Positions 8,864-18,420 of a stretch of 64,000 bases of DNA are shown piece by piece. The notes beneath the pieces were generated by a model. That model was given only the letters and a program-made list of their open reading frames with translations, was not told the origin of the DNA and searched no databases. How positions within the stretch are numbered: position 1 is the first letter of the stretch; each line of letters starts with the position of its first letter. The stretch is from Abyssisolibacter fermentans. GTDB lineage: Bacteria; Bacillota; Clostridia; Tissierellales; MCWD3. The position numbers and the translations under genes were made by a program. Location: NCBI RefSeq assembly GCF_001559865.1, contig NZ_LOHE01000037.1, positions 1 through 64,000 on the forward strand, written 5' to 3'.

Positions 8864-11581
8864 ATGAAGAAGGTAGATGAAATTTATTTAGAGGTAAAAA
8901 AGTTATGCGAAATCCAAAAAAAAGAATTCGGAAAAATAAAAGGAGTTACAACCAATGAACTTGCGAAAGTTTTAAATATACAGCGATCAAATGCTTCCAG
9001 TGAACTTAATACTTTAGTTAATAATGGGAAGTTACATAAAATAAAGGGTAAACCGGTTCTTTACACAATAGATACGACTGAATTTATCAAAAACGATTCA
9101 ACTAATATTAGTGTATTCGACAGGCTCATTGGAGCTGACATAACTTTAAAAACTGCAATTAAACAAGTAAAAGCAGCAATATTATATCCACCAAGTGGAC
9201 TACATACTATGTTAGCGGGTGAAACAGGAGTAGGAAAAACCATGTTTGCTGAGTTGATGTATGAATATGCTAAAGAAATCAAAAGAATAAAAAAAACTGC
9301 TCCGTTTGTTTCTTTTAATTGTGCAGATTATGCAAATAATCCTCAATTATTATTATCACAGCTTTTTGGAGTTAAAAAAGGGAGTTACACAGGTGCAAAT
9401 AAGGATAAAGATGGTATTGTTAAAAAAGCTGATGGTGGAGTATTGCTTTTAGATGAAATTCATCGGTTGCCACCTGAAGGACAAGAGATGCTTTTTTATT
9501 TACTTGATAGAGGACTTTATAGAAAATTAGGGGAAGACGAGCATTATCAAAGTGCAAATATCTTGATTATTTGTGCTACAACTGAAAATATTGATTCTGT
9601 ATTATTAAAAACATTTGTTAGACGTATTCCTATGATTGTCAAAATACCTGCTCTTAGAGAAATGACTATCAGTGAACGGTGGGAATTAATTGAATTTTAT
9701 TTTAAACAGCAGGCATGTCATCTAAAAGTATCAATTGATATTCATTCAAATACTGTTATAGCTTTTCTTTTATATGATTGTATTAATAATATAGGACAGC
9801 TTGTAAGTGATATAAAATTGTGTTGTGCAAGAGCATTTTTGGAATATATATCACATAAACAAAAAAAGATGTTCATAACAAATGAATATTTACCTGAGTA
9901 TGTTCAAAACGGGCTGCTTCGTTACAAGGAATTTGAAAAAGAATTAAAAGACATAGGAATAACAGATAAAAAAATTACTATTACTGCTGAAGAAAATGAT
10001 TTTACCTTTTTACAACAAAATGATTTTTTTAATATTTATGATACATTAGAAATGAAAATGAAGGATTTGAAGACTAAAGGTTTTGATGAAAAGGACAGTC
10101 TTTTGATTTTAAGTCTTGAACTGGATAAATATATAAAAAATTATATTTATAATGCTAATAAAGGACATTTTAATGATTTATACAAGGTAGTAAACAAAGA
10201 AATAGTTGATATGACTAGAAAATTTCTAGAAAAATCATTTGCCAGTTTGAATACCCCATTCAATGAAAAGATTGTCTATGGAATGTCTATTCATGTGTCT
10301 TGTACATTAGAAAGAATTAATAATCAAAAATCCATTGTAAATCCCAATTTAGATGATATAAAAAATATGCATCCATTAGAATTTAATATGGCTTCTGATT
10401 TTGTATCAGAATTAGAAAAGAAATTCAAGGTAAATATACCAGAGGATGAAATCGGTTTCATAACAATGTTTTTAATTATTGATGATTGCGTTGATAAAAA
10501 ACAAACAGGTCACGTAGGTATAATAGTAGCTATGCATGGTGAAAGTGCAGCAACATCTATAGTAGATGTTGCTAATAGGCTATTAGGATCCAAGCATGCT
10601 ATAGGTTATAATATGCCTTTAAATCAAAAAGTTACTATTGCATTAAAGAATTTAACGGAATTAGTAAAAAAAGCTGATGAGGGTAAAGGTGTATTGTTAC
10701 TTGTTGATATGGGATCATTATTACTACTTGGAGATATAATTTATCAAAAAACAGAAATACCAATTAAAACCATTGAAATGATTAGCACTCCAATGGTTTT
10801 AGAGGCAACAAGAAAATCGCTTAATTATTCTTCATTAGAAGAAGTTTACCAGGGTGTAATTAATTTTAGTCCATATATTGGCAGGATGTATTCCAATAAT
10901 AATAATTTTAACAATAACATAAAAGATCATGTTATTATTACAGCTTGTATTACTGGAGAAGGAACTGCTATTAAATTAAAAAATATTTTAGAAAAGCAAT
11001 TACTTGACAGAGAAGACGATTATCTTTTTATACCTAACATATTACCTATTAGTATATATAATAAAGAAGATTACAACAAGAAATTGAAAAAAATAAAGAA
11101 GGAGAAAAATATTATTGCTGTTATAAGTAGTGTAGAACCAGAGGATAAAACAATAAATTATATAGCAACTAATGATTTTTTAATTGGCAATGGCAGTAAA
11201 TTATTTGATGAGCTTATAATGCTTGATGATAACACAGTATTTTTAAATAGTATTGAAAAAGTGATAAGTGAAAATATAGATATTGATGGAAAGCATTATA
11301 TGAATGCATTTAAAAAATTCAACTCAATATTAAAGCTCAATGGAATTACATTTAATCAAGGGATTTTGTCAGGTTTAGTATTACATATTGCTTGTGCTAT
11401 TGAAAGGCTTTCTAAAGGAGAAAAATTAAATAAATTGCAGGAATATGATATGATTTTAAAAAAATATTCCAAGGAGTATGTTATGTTAGAAAAAGCCTTT
11501 GTGCCATTTGTGGAATTATTCAACATAGACTTTCCGCTAGGAGAGTATGCAAATGTATTAAAATTAATTCATTCTATTTGA
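8864..11581 (+). CDS. LevR-type sigma-54-dependent activator with AAA+, PRD and PTS IIA domains
   Basis: A 905-residue activator of RNA polymerase carrying sigma-54. An N-terminal winged helix (about 5-70; TTNELAKVLNIQRSNASSEL) precedes the AAA+ domain with Walker A GETGVGKT (about 118-125), a GSYTGA loop in place of GAFTGA, and Walker B GGVLLLDEIH. A PRD follows at about 460-565, then a mannose-family IIA-like domain with IIVAMHGESAA (about 575-700), a IIB-like linker and a second PRD to the C-terminus (GLVLHIACAIERLSKG). In LevR-type proteins PTS-dependent histidine phosphorylation of these domains sets activity. The gene lies upstream of, and in line with, a sigma-54 promoter and PTS operon at 13011 onward, its probable target. 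Confidence 0.92.
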   Translation: MKKVDEIYLEVKKLCEIQKKEFGKIKGVTTNELAKVLNIQRSNASSELNTLVNNGKLHKIKGKPVLYTIDTTEFIKNDSTNISVFDRLIGADITLKTAIKQVKAAILYPPSGLHTMLAGETGVGKTMFAELMYEYAKEIKRIKKTAPFVSFNCADYANNPQLLLSQLFGVKKGSYTGANKDKDGIVKKADGGVLLLDEIHRLPPEGQEMLFYLLDRGLYRKLGEDEHYQSANILIICATTENIDSVLLKTFVRRIPMIVKIPALREMTISERWELIEFYFKQQACHLKVSIDIHSNTVIAFLLYDCINNIGQLVSDIKLCCARAFLEYISHKQKKMFITNEYLPEYVQNGLLRYKEFEKELKDIGITDKKITITAEENDFTFLQQNDFFNIYDTLEMKMKDLKTKGFDEKDSLLILSLELDKYIKNYIYNANKGHFNDLYKVVNKEIVDMTRKFLEKSFASLNTPFNEKIVYGMSIHVSCTLERINNQKSIVNPNLDDIKNMHPLEFNMASDFVSELEKKFKVNIPEDEIGFITMFLIIDDCVDKKQTGHVGIIVAMHGESAATSIVDVANRLLGSKHAIGYNMPLNQKVTIALKNLTELVKKADEGKGVLLLVDMGSLLLLGDIIYQKTEIPIKTIEMISTPMVLEATRKSLNYSSLEEVYQGVINFSPYIGRMYSNNNNFNNNIKDHVIITACITGEGTAIKLKNILEKQLLDREDDYLFIPNILPISIYNKEDYNKKLKKIKKEKNIIAVISSVEPEDKTINYIATNDFLIGNGSKLFDELIMLDDNTVFLNSIEKVISENIDIDGKHYMNAFKKFNSILKLNGITFNQGILSGLVLHIACAIERLSKGEKLNKLQEYDMILKKYSKEYVMLEKAFVPFVELFNIDFPLGEYANVLKLIHSI

Positions 11582-11650
11582 TATTATACCTAGAGTAATC
11601 ATAGAAAATTATTAAAGTGAATGTCATTTCAATTGTCACAGTTAAATGAT

Positions 11651-11687
11651 ATGGAGATAATTTTTCATTTTTCATCTCCATGTTTCT
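11651..11687 (+). terminator. Probable terminator after the LevR-like gene
   Basis: ATGGAGAT (11651-11658) and ATCTCCAT (11674-11681) form an 8-bp stem with a 15-base T-rich loop, followed by GTTTCTT. The stem is modest and the T run interrupted. Confidence 0.5.
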
Positions 11688-11717
11688 TAATATAGAACGC
11701 TAATCTTAATTTTGATG

Positions 11718-11876
11718 TAAGGCACATTCAAAAAATAAACTAGTCATCTTGCTCGTTCTTTTGAGTATTTTTGTTGTTATTCAATCATTTACATACAGTA
11801 AGTATGTGTGGGATTGAGTGCCTAGAAAATAATCAAAATTACTTTACAAATTGACTATTTATTTTTTTTATGCCTA
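11718..11876. repeat. Long foldback (MITE-like) element
   Basis: The two halves are imperfect reverse complements over about 75-80 bases. The ends AAGGCA...AAAAAATAAACTAGTCA match TGACTATTTATTTTTTTTATGCCT, the middle TTTTGAGTATTTTTG pairs with CAAAATTACT, and the tip is TCAATC..ACATAC AGTAA GTATGT..GATTGA. No coding capacity is seen. It resembles a miniature inverted-repeat element or a large transcribed hairpin. Confidence 0.6.
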
Positions 11877-11940
11877 AATTATTTATTATATCAAACTAAT
11901 GGCGAGTTGATTAATTTAGAGTAAAGTTTTCTGATGTAAT

Positions 11941-12612
11941 CTAGAACAAAAATTTTAAGGTGAAAAGATAAAATAATAAGACTGTAATACCTAAGCTTAT
12001 GTAGCCAACTAATCTAAACATATATTTAATCCCAAAATTATCATAATTAATCTCCTAATATAACTACCTACAATACCACTTATACCGACATAAAAAGCAG
12101 TAGCAAGAGTTTGAGCTGTGCTTTTAGTTTCTTCAGGTGAAAGTGAATAAATAATAATATACACACCTTTTATACATAATAAAAACAGTCAAAGTAAATC
12201 CTATAAATCCCCATAACCTAATGGGTCTGTATGTAAATTTTTTCTCATTTTTAATTTCTTCTATAGTCCAATTATCTAATAATGGTGGTAATACAGTTTT
12301 AAAGAAAGAAATTATACACATAACTATACAGATAATATGAAGATTTATAATACAGTGGTAATGTAATTAGTAACGTAGCCGCAGTTGTTAGACAAGGAAT
12401 AAAGACTTTCTTTACTGATGTATCCAATCACTTACAAATCCCAAAAATATTGTGCGAGTATTGTAACAAGAGAAATAATAGCAATTATTGTTCTGATATA
12501 AGTATTACTACATCTTAAGCTTTTAAGATATACAAATTGAAATGGATAATAAGCTCCGATAGTTGTATGTAAAAAAATATTAGATTTGAAAATTTTAGTT
12601 GCTTAATGTTGA
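11941..12612 (-). pseudogene. MFS transporter (LacY/NHS-like, MFS_1_like) pseudogene
   Basis: Pieces of one major facilitator protein appear in order in different minus-strand frames. Near 12575-12440: HTTIGAYYPFQFVYLKSL and RTIIAIISLVTILAQYFWDL. Near 12400-12310: KKVFIPCLTTAATLLITL. Near 12310-12180: TVLPPLLDNWTIEEIKNEKK and YRPIRLWGFIGFTLTVFI. Near 12140-11950: PEETKSTAQTLATAFYVGI and KYMFRLVGYISLGITVLLF. The YRPIRLWGFIGF stretch is typical of the LacY-like MFS_1 group. At least four frameshifts or deletions shrink about 1.2 kb to 0.67 kb. It lies between the LevR-like gene and its operon and may once have transported a related sugar. Confidence 0.8.
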
Positions 12613-12919
12613 CTTATTAGTTATTTTAAAGACATTTTTTAATGACAGTACCTCCGTTTATAATGAATTAATTTATATTAGTGCAAATTCTACATGAATC
12701 TTAAAAATAAAGAGCTTGTTTTATTAACTGAATATTATAAAGCAAACTTTGTACCAACAAAAATTATGTGTAGTTTGATAAAGTGAACAGTGACTTATAG
12801 GATAATATATACAGTATGCATATATTAAGATGTTTATATTATTAAAATATAAAGTATTAGCTAATATAAGTGGATTAAATCATGTACTAAGAGTAAAAGT
12901 GTTTATTCATTCTGGTTTA

Positions 12920-12966
12920 TATGTGTGGTAAAAAGAATATACACTAAATTATACACATTCATACAC
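12920..12966 (+). promoter_or_regulatory. Candidate upstream activator sequence for the LevR-like protein
   Basis: ATACAC occurs three times (12939, 12951, 12961), with an opposing ATGTGTGG at 12920, about 45-90 bases upstream of the -24/-12 promoter. Enhancer sites of LevR-type activators usually lie at such distances. The assignment rests on position and repetition only. Confidence 0.4.
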
Positions 12967-13010
12967 ATCCAACTAGTTACGTTAAGACTGATAAATCAGG
13001 GAAGGTATTT

Positions 13011-13028
13011 TTGGTATAATATTTGCAT
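13011..13028 (+). promoter_or_regulatory. Sigma-54 (-24/-12) promoter of the PTS operon
   Basis: TTGGTATAATATTTGCAT has GG and GC exactly ten bases apart and matches the ends of the consensus TTGGCACG-N4-TTGCAT. It lies about 95 bases upstream of the exported-protein gene. A sigma-54 activator is encoded just upstream, so promoter and regulator support each other. Confidence 0.75.
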
Positions 13029-13120
13029 ATATAATATACTAGGCAAATTAAAATTGATGTCATGACAATTATTTTTAAAGTAATAAATTTTTGCCTATAT
13101 TAGACAAGAGGAGGTATATA

Positions 13121-15439
13121 ATGAAAAAAAGAGTATTTAAGATGGTTACGGTTGTATGTGTTTTTTCGTTAATTACTTTAGCAATAACAAGTCAGAACGA
13201 AACTTATGCTAGTACTAAGGATGGTAAGGTTAGTAACTCAACTAGAAAAGTTGTAAACTATAGTGGAACACCTATTAAAGTAGGTGAAACATTACAAAAA
13301 TTTGTAACTAAGTATACTAAAACTGATGCTGAAATCCCACAAACTATTAAAGATCATATTGCTTTGAAAGGTAATAGTATTAGTTCAAATCTTTATCCAA
13401 TAAATTTAGGTGTAAACGCTTCAGTCATTGATAAAGACGGTGTAATGTGGTTTGGTGCAAATAATGGTATGATGAGAATTGATCCATTTGAAAAGGATGA
13501 AAGAGATAAAGTACAATATTTTACAGGTCCTCGTTATTTTTATGATACAAATAACAAAATAGAGTTTATTGTGTCAGATAATAACAAAGGTGTTTGGGTA
13601 CTTACAGAAACAGGTGTATCTCACATTGAAATGAAACCTATGGGATATACAGAAAAGGCAATATTAATGAGTAACTATACACAAGAAAATGTAAGTCGTC
13701 GTGGTATGGTATCACAGTCAAAATTAGTAAATGGTGAATGGGTACCAGAAGTATCGGATAATGATGGTTTATGGACAGCAATGTATGCAGCAGGAGAGTG
13801 CTTCAGATATGCAGTAGAAACTGATCCTGTAAAAAAGGAAGAAGCAAGAAAAAGAGCAACTAAATCAGTTGAAGCAGTTCTTTTGCTTGCAAATATTTCA
13901 TCAAGGGATGGAGAAATAGATGCTAAAATAAGACATCTTGTTAATGAATCTAATTTAATGTCTAAAGAATATTTAAGAAAAGATGGTGATTCTACCTTCT
14001 TATATCCAATCGAAGGACCAGTAGGAATGAAAGGTATGCATTTATTAAATCCTGCAGATATTTATAAAGCAAAAGTTCAAGGTGATTGGGTAACTAAAGG
14101 TGAAGGAGAAACTCAGAAACGTACAATGAAAGGTTTTATAGCTCGTTCATATCATCTTGACGGATTAGAATCTGAACCTGTACCTATTGGGGATGGTTTC
14201 TTTTTTAAGAAGATGCTTAAAGATGGAAAAATGATATCAAAAGCTATGCCATTTGAACCTGGCACAGGTCCTGATGATCCAGCAAGAAGTGAGTATAAAA
14301 AAGTAAATAGAAGAGCAAAAAAAGTTGAAGATTTTGCAGGTATTGAAGTAGACGCAAGTTTAGAATTACCAGCAAGACTTGCAAATCTTTACAGGTCAAT
14401 ACCTAAAGGGGATGGTACAAATTATACAGACACAGATGTAATCTATAAAGCTGATACAAGTACAGATGAAATTATAGGACATCTTTTCATCTACAAGGTT
14501 GCATATGATACATTATGTGCAGGACCAAATGGAGATAAAGAATTAGGTCAGATTATTGTGGATACAAGCCGTAACATAGCTCAACATGTATTAGAGAATG
14601 ATTACTGCTTAACAGATGCTACGGGTCAACCTACTTCATGGGGTAAAATGACACGTAATTATTTTAATAATGATTATGCTTGGGAAGATTGTACAACTAA
14701 TAGTTTAGTATTATTATCAGTATTTAAAACTGCAGCATATCTTACTGGTGAAAGTAAGTGGGAAACTGAGTATTGTAAGTTAGCTCTAGCTGATCCATAT
14801 AGATATGCAGACCTTCAAAGCGAATATAGAGATCGTTTTAATGAAATGATAGTACGTGGGTATAAAGAGGATCATCCATATGCACCTGATAACGACCCGA
14901 GACTTGACCCATATTCAAGAGAAACAGCTATGGAAGTACAAGCAGAGCTTAACTACTCAGATGAAGAAATGGCAATGCTTGCATACTATTTATTATTTCA
15001 AATGGAAACAGATTCTACACTTATAGAAAAATATCGTGCAGGCATAGATGATTGGTGGATAAGTATACAATATGGCAATAACCCACTTTGGTTTTATATA
15101 TATCAACTTGCATATCCTAATACATTAGGAAAGGCAAATCTTGAAACTGCAGCATGGGCTTTAAAACGTCATCCTATAGATACAAGAAGATGGCTTGTCG
15201 ATAATAGTGGACGTAATGATATTATTGACTATAACGGTACGAATAGAGCTTTGTCAAAAGGTCCAAATGGAAATAGTTGGTTCGTAGCTCTTCCAATGGA
15301 TGAAATGGATGTAAAAAAGTATAATAGATGTCCATTTGAAATAAAAGGTGGAAGTGAGCATGGCGAAATACTTGATGGGTCTACAACATATACATTACCA
15401 TATTGGTTAGGTCGTTTCCATGGTATGATTACAGAATAA
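13121..15439 (+). CDS. Uncharacterised exported protein, propeller-like N-terminus and alpha/alpha-toroid-like body
   Basis: A 772-residue protein with a Sec signal peptide (VVCVFSLITLAITSQ, probable cut after ETYA). Residues about 90-180 contain Reg_prop-like strands (VNASVIDKDGVMWFGANNGM). From about 215 on, helical repeats such as DGLWTAMYAAGECFRY, STDEIIGHLFIYKVAYDTL and TDATGQPTSWGKMTRNYFN suggest a toroid of the kind found in polysaccharide lyases and glycosidases. No catalytic family could be named. It is the first gene behind the sigma-54 promoter, directly before the PTS IIC gene, which suggests extracellular processing of the imported sugar (inference). The start is placed at the ATG after GAGGAGGT, not at the TTG 30 bases earlier. 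A cre-like sequence lies inside it at 13411. Confidence 0.8.
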   Translation: MKKRVFKMVTVVCVFSLITLAITSQNETYASTKDGKVSNSTRKVVNYSGTPIKVGETLQKFVTKYTKTDAEIPQTIKDHIALKGNSISSNLYPINLGVNASVIDKDGVMWFGANNGMMRIDPFEKDERDKVQYFTGPRYFYDTNNKIEFIVSDNNKGVWVLTETGVSHIEMKPMGYTEKAILMSNYTQENVSRRGMVSQSKLVNGEWVPEVSDNDGLWTAMYAAGECFRYAVETDPVKKEEARKRATKSVEAVLLLANISSRDGEIDAKIRHLVNESNLMSKEYLRKDGDSTFLYPIEGPVGMKGMHLLNPADIYKAKVQGDWVTKGEGETQKRTMKGFIARSYHLDGLESEPVPIGDGFFFKKMLKDGKMISKAMPFEPGTGPDDPARSEYKKVNRRAKKVEDFAGIEVDASLELPARLANLYRSIPKGDGTNYTDTDVIYKADTSTDEIIGHLFIYKVAYDTLCAGPNGDKELGQIIVDTSRNIAQHVLENDYCLTDATGQPTSWGKMTRNYFNNDYAWEDCTTNSLVLLSVFKTAAYLTGESKWETEYCKLALADPYRYADLQSEYRDRFNEMIVRGYKEDHPYAPDNDPRLDPYSRETAMEVQAELNYSDEEMAMLAYYLLFQMETDSTLIEKYRAGIDDWWISIQYGNNPLWFYIYQLAYPNTLGKANLETAAWALKRHPIDTRRWLVDNSGRNDIIDYNGTNRALSKGPNGNSWFVALPMDEMDVKKYNRCPFEIKGGSEHGEILDGSTTYTLPYWLGRFHGMITE
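13411..13424 (+). promoter_or_regulatory. Possible catabolite-responsive element inside the first operon gene
   Basis: TGTAAACGCTTCAG matches most of the cre consensus TGWAARCGYTWNCW and lies about 290 bases into the coding sequence, where CcpA roadblock sites can occur. It could be chance. Confidence 0.3.
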
Positions 15440-15478
15440 TTGTCATTTTTTATCGAGTATATAAAGAACAATAAATTT

Positions 15479-15488
15479 CAAACGTTTG
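15479..15488. promoter_or_regulatory. CAAACGTTTG palindrome before the PTS IIC gene
   Basis: A perfect 10-bp palindrome with a central CG, 30 bases upstream of the IIC start, in the style of LacI/CcpA-family operators. It matches only half of the cre consensus well. Confidence 0.3.
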
Positions 15489-15519
15489 TCCGTATTATAC
15501 TAAGAGAGGAGATATAAAT

Positions 15520-16755
15520 ATGAAAAACAACAGGTTTTTGACGTGGTTAATGGAAAAAGCTCTACCAACACTTGCTAAATTAGGTGATTCAAAATATCTC
15601 AAAGGTATTAGAGATGGTATAGTTGTTACTGTTCCTTTCACAATTGCAGGAAGTATTTTCTTAATTATTGGATGTTTGCCTATTCCTGGGTGGGAAGAAC
15701 TTATAGCACCTTATGCAGATAAAATTTTCGCTCCTGTTGATATTACTTTTGGGGTATTAGCAATAATAGCAGTTGTAGGTATAGGATATAATTTAGCTAA
15801 ACAATTTGGTGAAAATACAATAATGGGTGCAGCTATGTCATTAGTAGGATTTTTAGTCTTACAGCTTCAACCTGGTAGTGGGCTTAGTACAGACAATTTT
15901 GGAGCAGAGGGACTTTTTACAGCTATAATTGTAGCGATATATGCAGTTGAGATTCAAAAATTTTTTGAAAAGAAAAATATTGTTATAAAATTACCTGAAA
16001 ATGTACCACCATCTATCGGAAATTCTTTTAGGGCATTATTACCAATTACTTTTTTAATTACTTCACTTTGGGTAATTAGAATACTTTTAGGATTTGATGT
16101 AACAGCCTTTGTAACTATGATTTTTCAACCAGCAGTATTTGCCTTAAATACACTACCAGGAATTATAGTTTTCGTATTACTTACTTCTTTATTATGGGCT
16201 GTAGGGATACATGGAGATGCAATTATGGGAGCTGTTGCTGAACCTATAACACTTCAATTCTTAGCAGCAAACGCAGCAGCTTTTGTAGCAGGAAAACCGA
16301 TACCATATATCACTGCGGAAGGTTTTATACCAATGTTCATTAATATTGGAGGTAGCGGTGCTACACTTGCACTTGTATTGTTAATGATTAAATCTAAAGA
16401 TCAAGGCTACAAGCAATTAGGACGCTTAGCTTTACCATCAGCAATATTTGAAATAAATGAACCTGTAATATTTGGTTTTCCAATAATGCTTAATCCAATG
16501 ATGTTAATTCCTTTTGTAGTTACTCCATTATTATTAACAACATCAACATATATTTTAATGGCCTTAAATATAATTGGTAGACCTGTTGTAGCAGTACCTT
16601 GGACAATGCCAGCTGTTATCGGTCCATATTTAATAACAGGTGGAGATTGGAAAGCTGCTGTGTGGAGTTTAATATCAATTATCATTGCAGCAGTAATATA
16701 TTATCCATTCTTTAAGGCATGTGAGAAACAAAATTTAAAGGGTGTAAATAAATAA
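15520..16755 (+). CDS. PTS lactose/cellobiose-family IIC permease
   Basis: A 411-residue membrane protein with about ten hydrophobic segments, the translocation subunit of a lactose/cellobiose-type (CelB-like) phosphotransferase system. The N-terminal IRDGIVVTVPFTIAGSIFLI, the mid-protein LLWAVGIHGDAIMGAV and the late FEINEPVIFGFPIMLNPMML are family signatures; the NEPVIFG segment is near the substrate site. A GAGGAGA site precedes the ATG. IIB and IIA genes follow in order as separate polypeptides, giving a full chbB-chbC-chbA type set. Specificity is probably for a disaccharide with an amino sugar, judged from the downstream enzymes. Confidence 0.92.
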   Translation: MKNNRFLTWLMEKALPTLAKLGDSKYLKGIRDGIVVTVPFTIAGSIFLIIGCLPIPGWEELIAPYADKIFAPVDITFGVLAIIAVVGIGYNLAKQFGENTIMGAAMSLVGFLVLQLQPGSGLSTDNFGAEGLFTAIIVAIYAVEIQKFFEKKNIVIKLPENVPPSIGNSFRALLPITFLITSLWVIRILLGFDVTAFVTMIFQPAVFALNTLPGIIVFVLLTSLLWAVGIHGDAIMGAVAEPITLQFLAANAAAFVAGKPIPYITAEGFIPMFINIGGSGATLALVLLMIKSKDQGYKQLGRLALPSAIFEINEPVIFGFPIMLNPMMLIPFVVTPLLLTTSTYILMALNIIGRPVVAVPWTMPAVIGPYLITGGDWKAAVWSLISIIIAAVIYYPFFKACEKQNLKGVNK

Positions 16756-16809
16756 ATTATATTGCATTGAAACATAAAAATTCTGTTATAAACAAAGGAG
16801 GTTATTTTA

Positions 16810-17118
16810 ATGAAAATATTACTTTTATGTAATGAAGGAATGTCAACAAGTTTATTAGTTAAAAAGATGCAGCAAGAAGCTGAAAAACAAGGAATTAAAG
16901 ATATAGAAATAATGGCTAGATCAATTATTGAACTAGAGAGTTTAATAGATCATTTTGATATTGTAATGCTTGGACCACAGATTAAATACAAAGAAAAAAT
17001 GGTATCAGATTTATGTGGAGTCCACTGTAAAAAATATACAGTTATACCTCCGATGATTTATGGAATGATTAATGGCAAAAAGGCTTTAGAACTAGCTATA
17101 GAAACATTTAATAATTAA
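16810..17118 (+). CDS. PTS lactose/cellobiose-family IIB subunit
   Basis: A 102-residue cytoplasmic phosphocarrier. The active-site cysteine is C7 in LLLCNEGMSTSLLVKKM, the P-loop-like signature of cellobiose IIB proteins. It takes phosphate from IIA and passes it to the sugar bound by the IIC encoded just upstream. AAGGAGG lies 9 bases before the start. Length is normal for the family (about 100 residues). Confidence 0.93.
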   Translation: MKILLLCNEGMSTSLLVKKMQQEAEKQGIKDIEIMARSIIELESLIDHFDIVMLGPQIKYKEKMVSDLCGVHCKKYTVIPPMIYGMINGKKALELAIETFNN

Positions 17119-17144
17119 GTAATTTATTGAAAGGAGACTGGAAT

Positions 17145-17468
17145 ATGAAACTAGAAGAAATAGCATTAACACTAATTGTTCATGCAGGGAATGCAAAAAG
17201 CCTTAGTTTTGAAGCATTAAAAGAAGCAAAAACAGGTAATACAGAAAAAGCTCAAGATTTATTAAAAGAAGCCAAGAGTGAGTTTTTGAAAGCACATCAT
17301 GTTCAAACAGAAATGCTCCAGAAAGAAGCAAATGGCAGTGAAACAAAAGTGAACATATTAATGGTACATGCACAAGATCATCTAATGGGAGCTTCTTTAG
17401 CAATGGATTTAATTGAAGAAATGGTTTGTCTATATGAGACAATTTCAAAAATAGAAATTAGGAAGTGA
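17145..17468 (+). CDS. PTS lactose/cellobiose-family IIA subunit
   Basis: A 107-residue all-helical trimeric phosphocarrier. H75 in NILMVHAQDHLMGASLA corresponds to the phosphorylated histidine of LacA/ChbA. It receives phosphate from HPr and donates to the neighbouring IIB. The ATG at 17145 follows AAAGGAG; an upstream in-frame TTG at 17127 would place that site inside the gene. The stop lies four bases before the start of the next gene, so the genes are tightly coupled. Confidence 0.93.
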   Translation: MKLEEIALTLIVHAGNAKSLSFEALKEAKTGNTEKAQDLLKEAKSEFLKAHHVQTEMLQKEANGSETKVNILMVHAQDHLMGASLAMDLIEEMVCLYETISKIEIRK

Positions 17469-17472
17469 GTAA

Positions 17473-18420
17473 TTGAAAAGAATTTTTGAATTAAATCATA
17501 ATGATGTTACAACATTTTCAAAAAAAGAGCTTATAAAGACTATTAAAAAATCCGAAGGTAGAACAATAATGTGTGAAACAGTAATTAGTAGTCAATCAAT
17601 GGTATATGGAGTAAGTAATCCTGAGCTGGCTGCATCTTTTGGTGCTGATATGATAACATTAAACACATTTGATTTTAATATGCCCTTTGTTTTTGGATTA
17701 GAAGATTTTGATATAGTAGATGAAAACGTAGCTAGTAGCTATATAAAATTAGGGAAACAAATTAAAGCAAATAGTACAAATAATGATTATATCAGAAATT
17801 TGAAAAATATTTTGGGACGATTCGTAGGAGTCAATATGGAGCCAGTACCTGAAGGATTTTTGTATCCAAAAGGACTACAGCTTAATGAAGAAAATCTTAA
17901 AAAAGCAATAAAGTTGGGTTTTGATTATATAGTTATAACCGGTAATCCAAACACCGGTGTTACTATTAATACAATAGTTGAAGGAATTAAAAAGGCTGTA
18001 GATATCTTAGGAGATAGAGTGATGATTATAGCAGGAAAGATGCATGGAGCTGGTAGAGAAAATGTATATGATCCTCAAATTTTAAAGGACTTTGCAAATG
18101 CCGGAGCTGATGTTGTTATGATTCCAGCACCTGGTACAGTACCTGGAATGGATCAAGATTTGGCTAAAAGACAAATAGAAGTAATACATGAAGCAGGTGC
18201 ATTAGCTAAAACTGCAATGGGAACATCACAAGAAAGTGCCAGTATAAATGTAATAGAAAAAATTGGGCTAATGTCTAAAATGGCCGGAGCTGATGTTATT
18301 CATATTGGAGATGCGGGACATTGTGGAATAGCAGATCCTGAGAACATAATGGCATTATCTATTGCTATTCGTGGGAAAAGGCATACATATAGACGAATGT
18401 CATATTCAATAAGAAAATAG
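17473..18420 (+). CDS. DUF7916-like TIM-barrel protein of a PTS operon
   Basis: A 315-residue cytoplasmic protein with alternating strands and helices. Phosphate-site-like glycine loops include GANMITLNTFDFN-like SFGADMITLNTFDF, DYIVITGNPNTGV, MIIAGKMHGAGRENVYD, ADVVMIPAPGTVPGMD and DVIHIGDAGHCGIADPENI. I recall close relatives in PTS operons under the DUF7916 name; database names calling them HAD hydrolases do not fit, since no DxD motif is present. The enzyme activity is unknown; an isomerase or aldolase-like role on a sugar phosphate would fit the context. The start is a TTG with GGAAGTGAG upstream. 188 bases without a gene separate it from the next gene. Confidence 0.6.
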   Translation: MKRIFELNHNDVTTFSKKELIKTIKKSEGRTIMCETVISSQSMVYGVSNPELAASFGADMITLNTFDFNMPFVFGLEDFDIVDENVASSYIKLGKQIKANSTNNDYIRNLKNILGRFVGVNMEPVPEGFLYPKGLQLNEENLKKAIKLGFDYIVITGNPNTGVTINTIVEGIKKAVDILGDRVMIIAGKMHGAGRENVYDPQILKDFANAGADVVMIPAPGTVPGMDQDLAKRQIEVIHEAGALAKTAMGTSQESASINVIEKIGLMSKMAGADVIHIGDAGHCGIADPENIMALSIAIRGKRHTYRRMSYSIRK

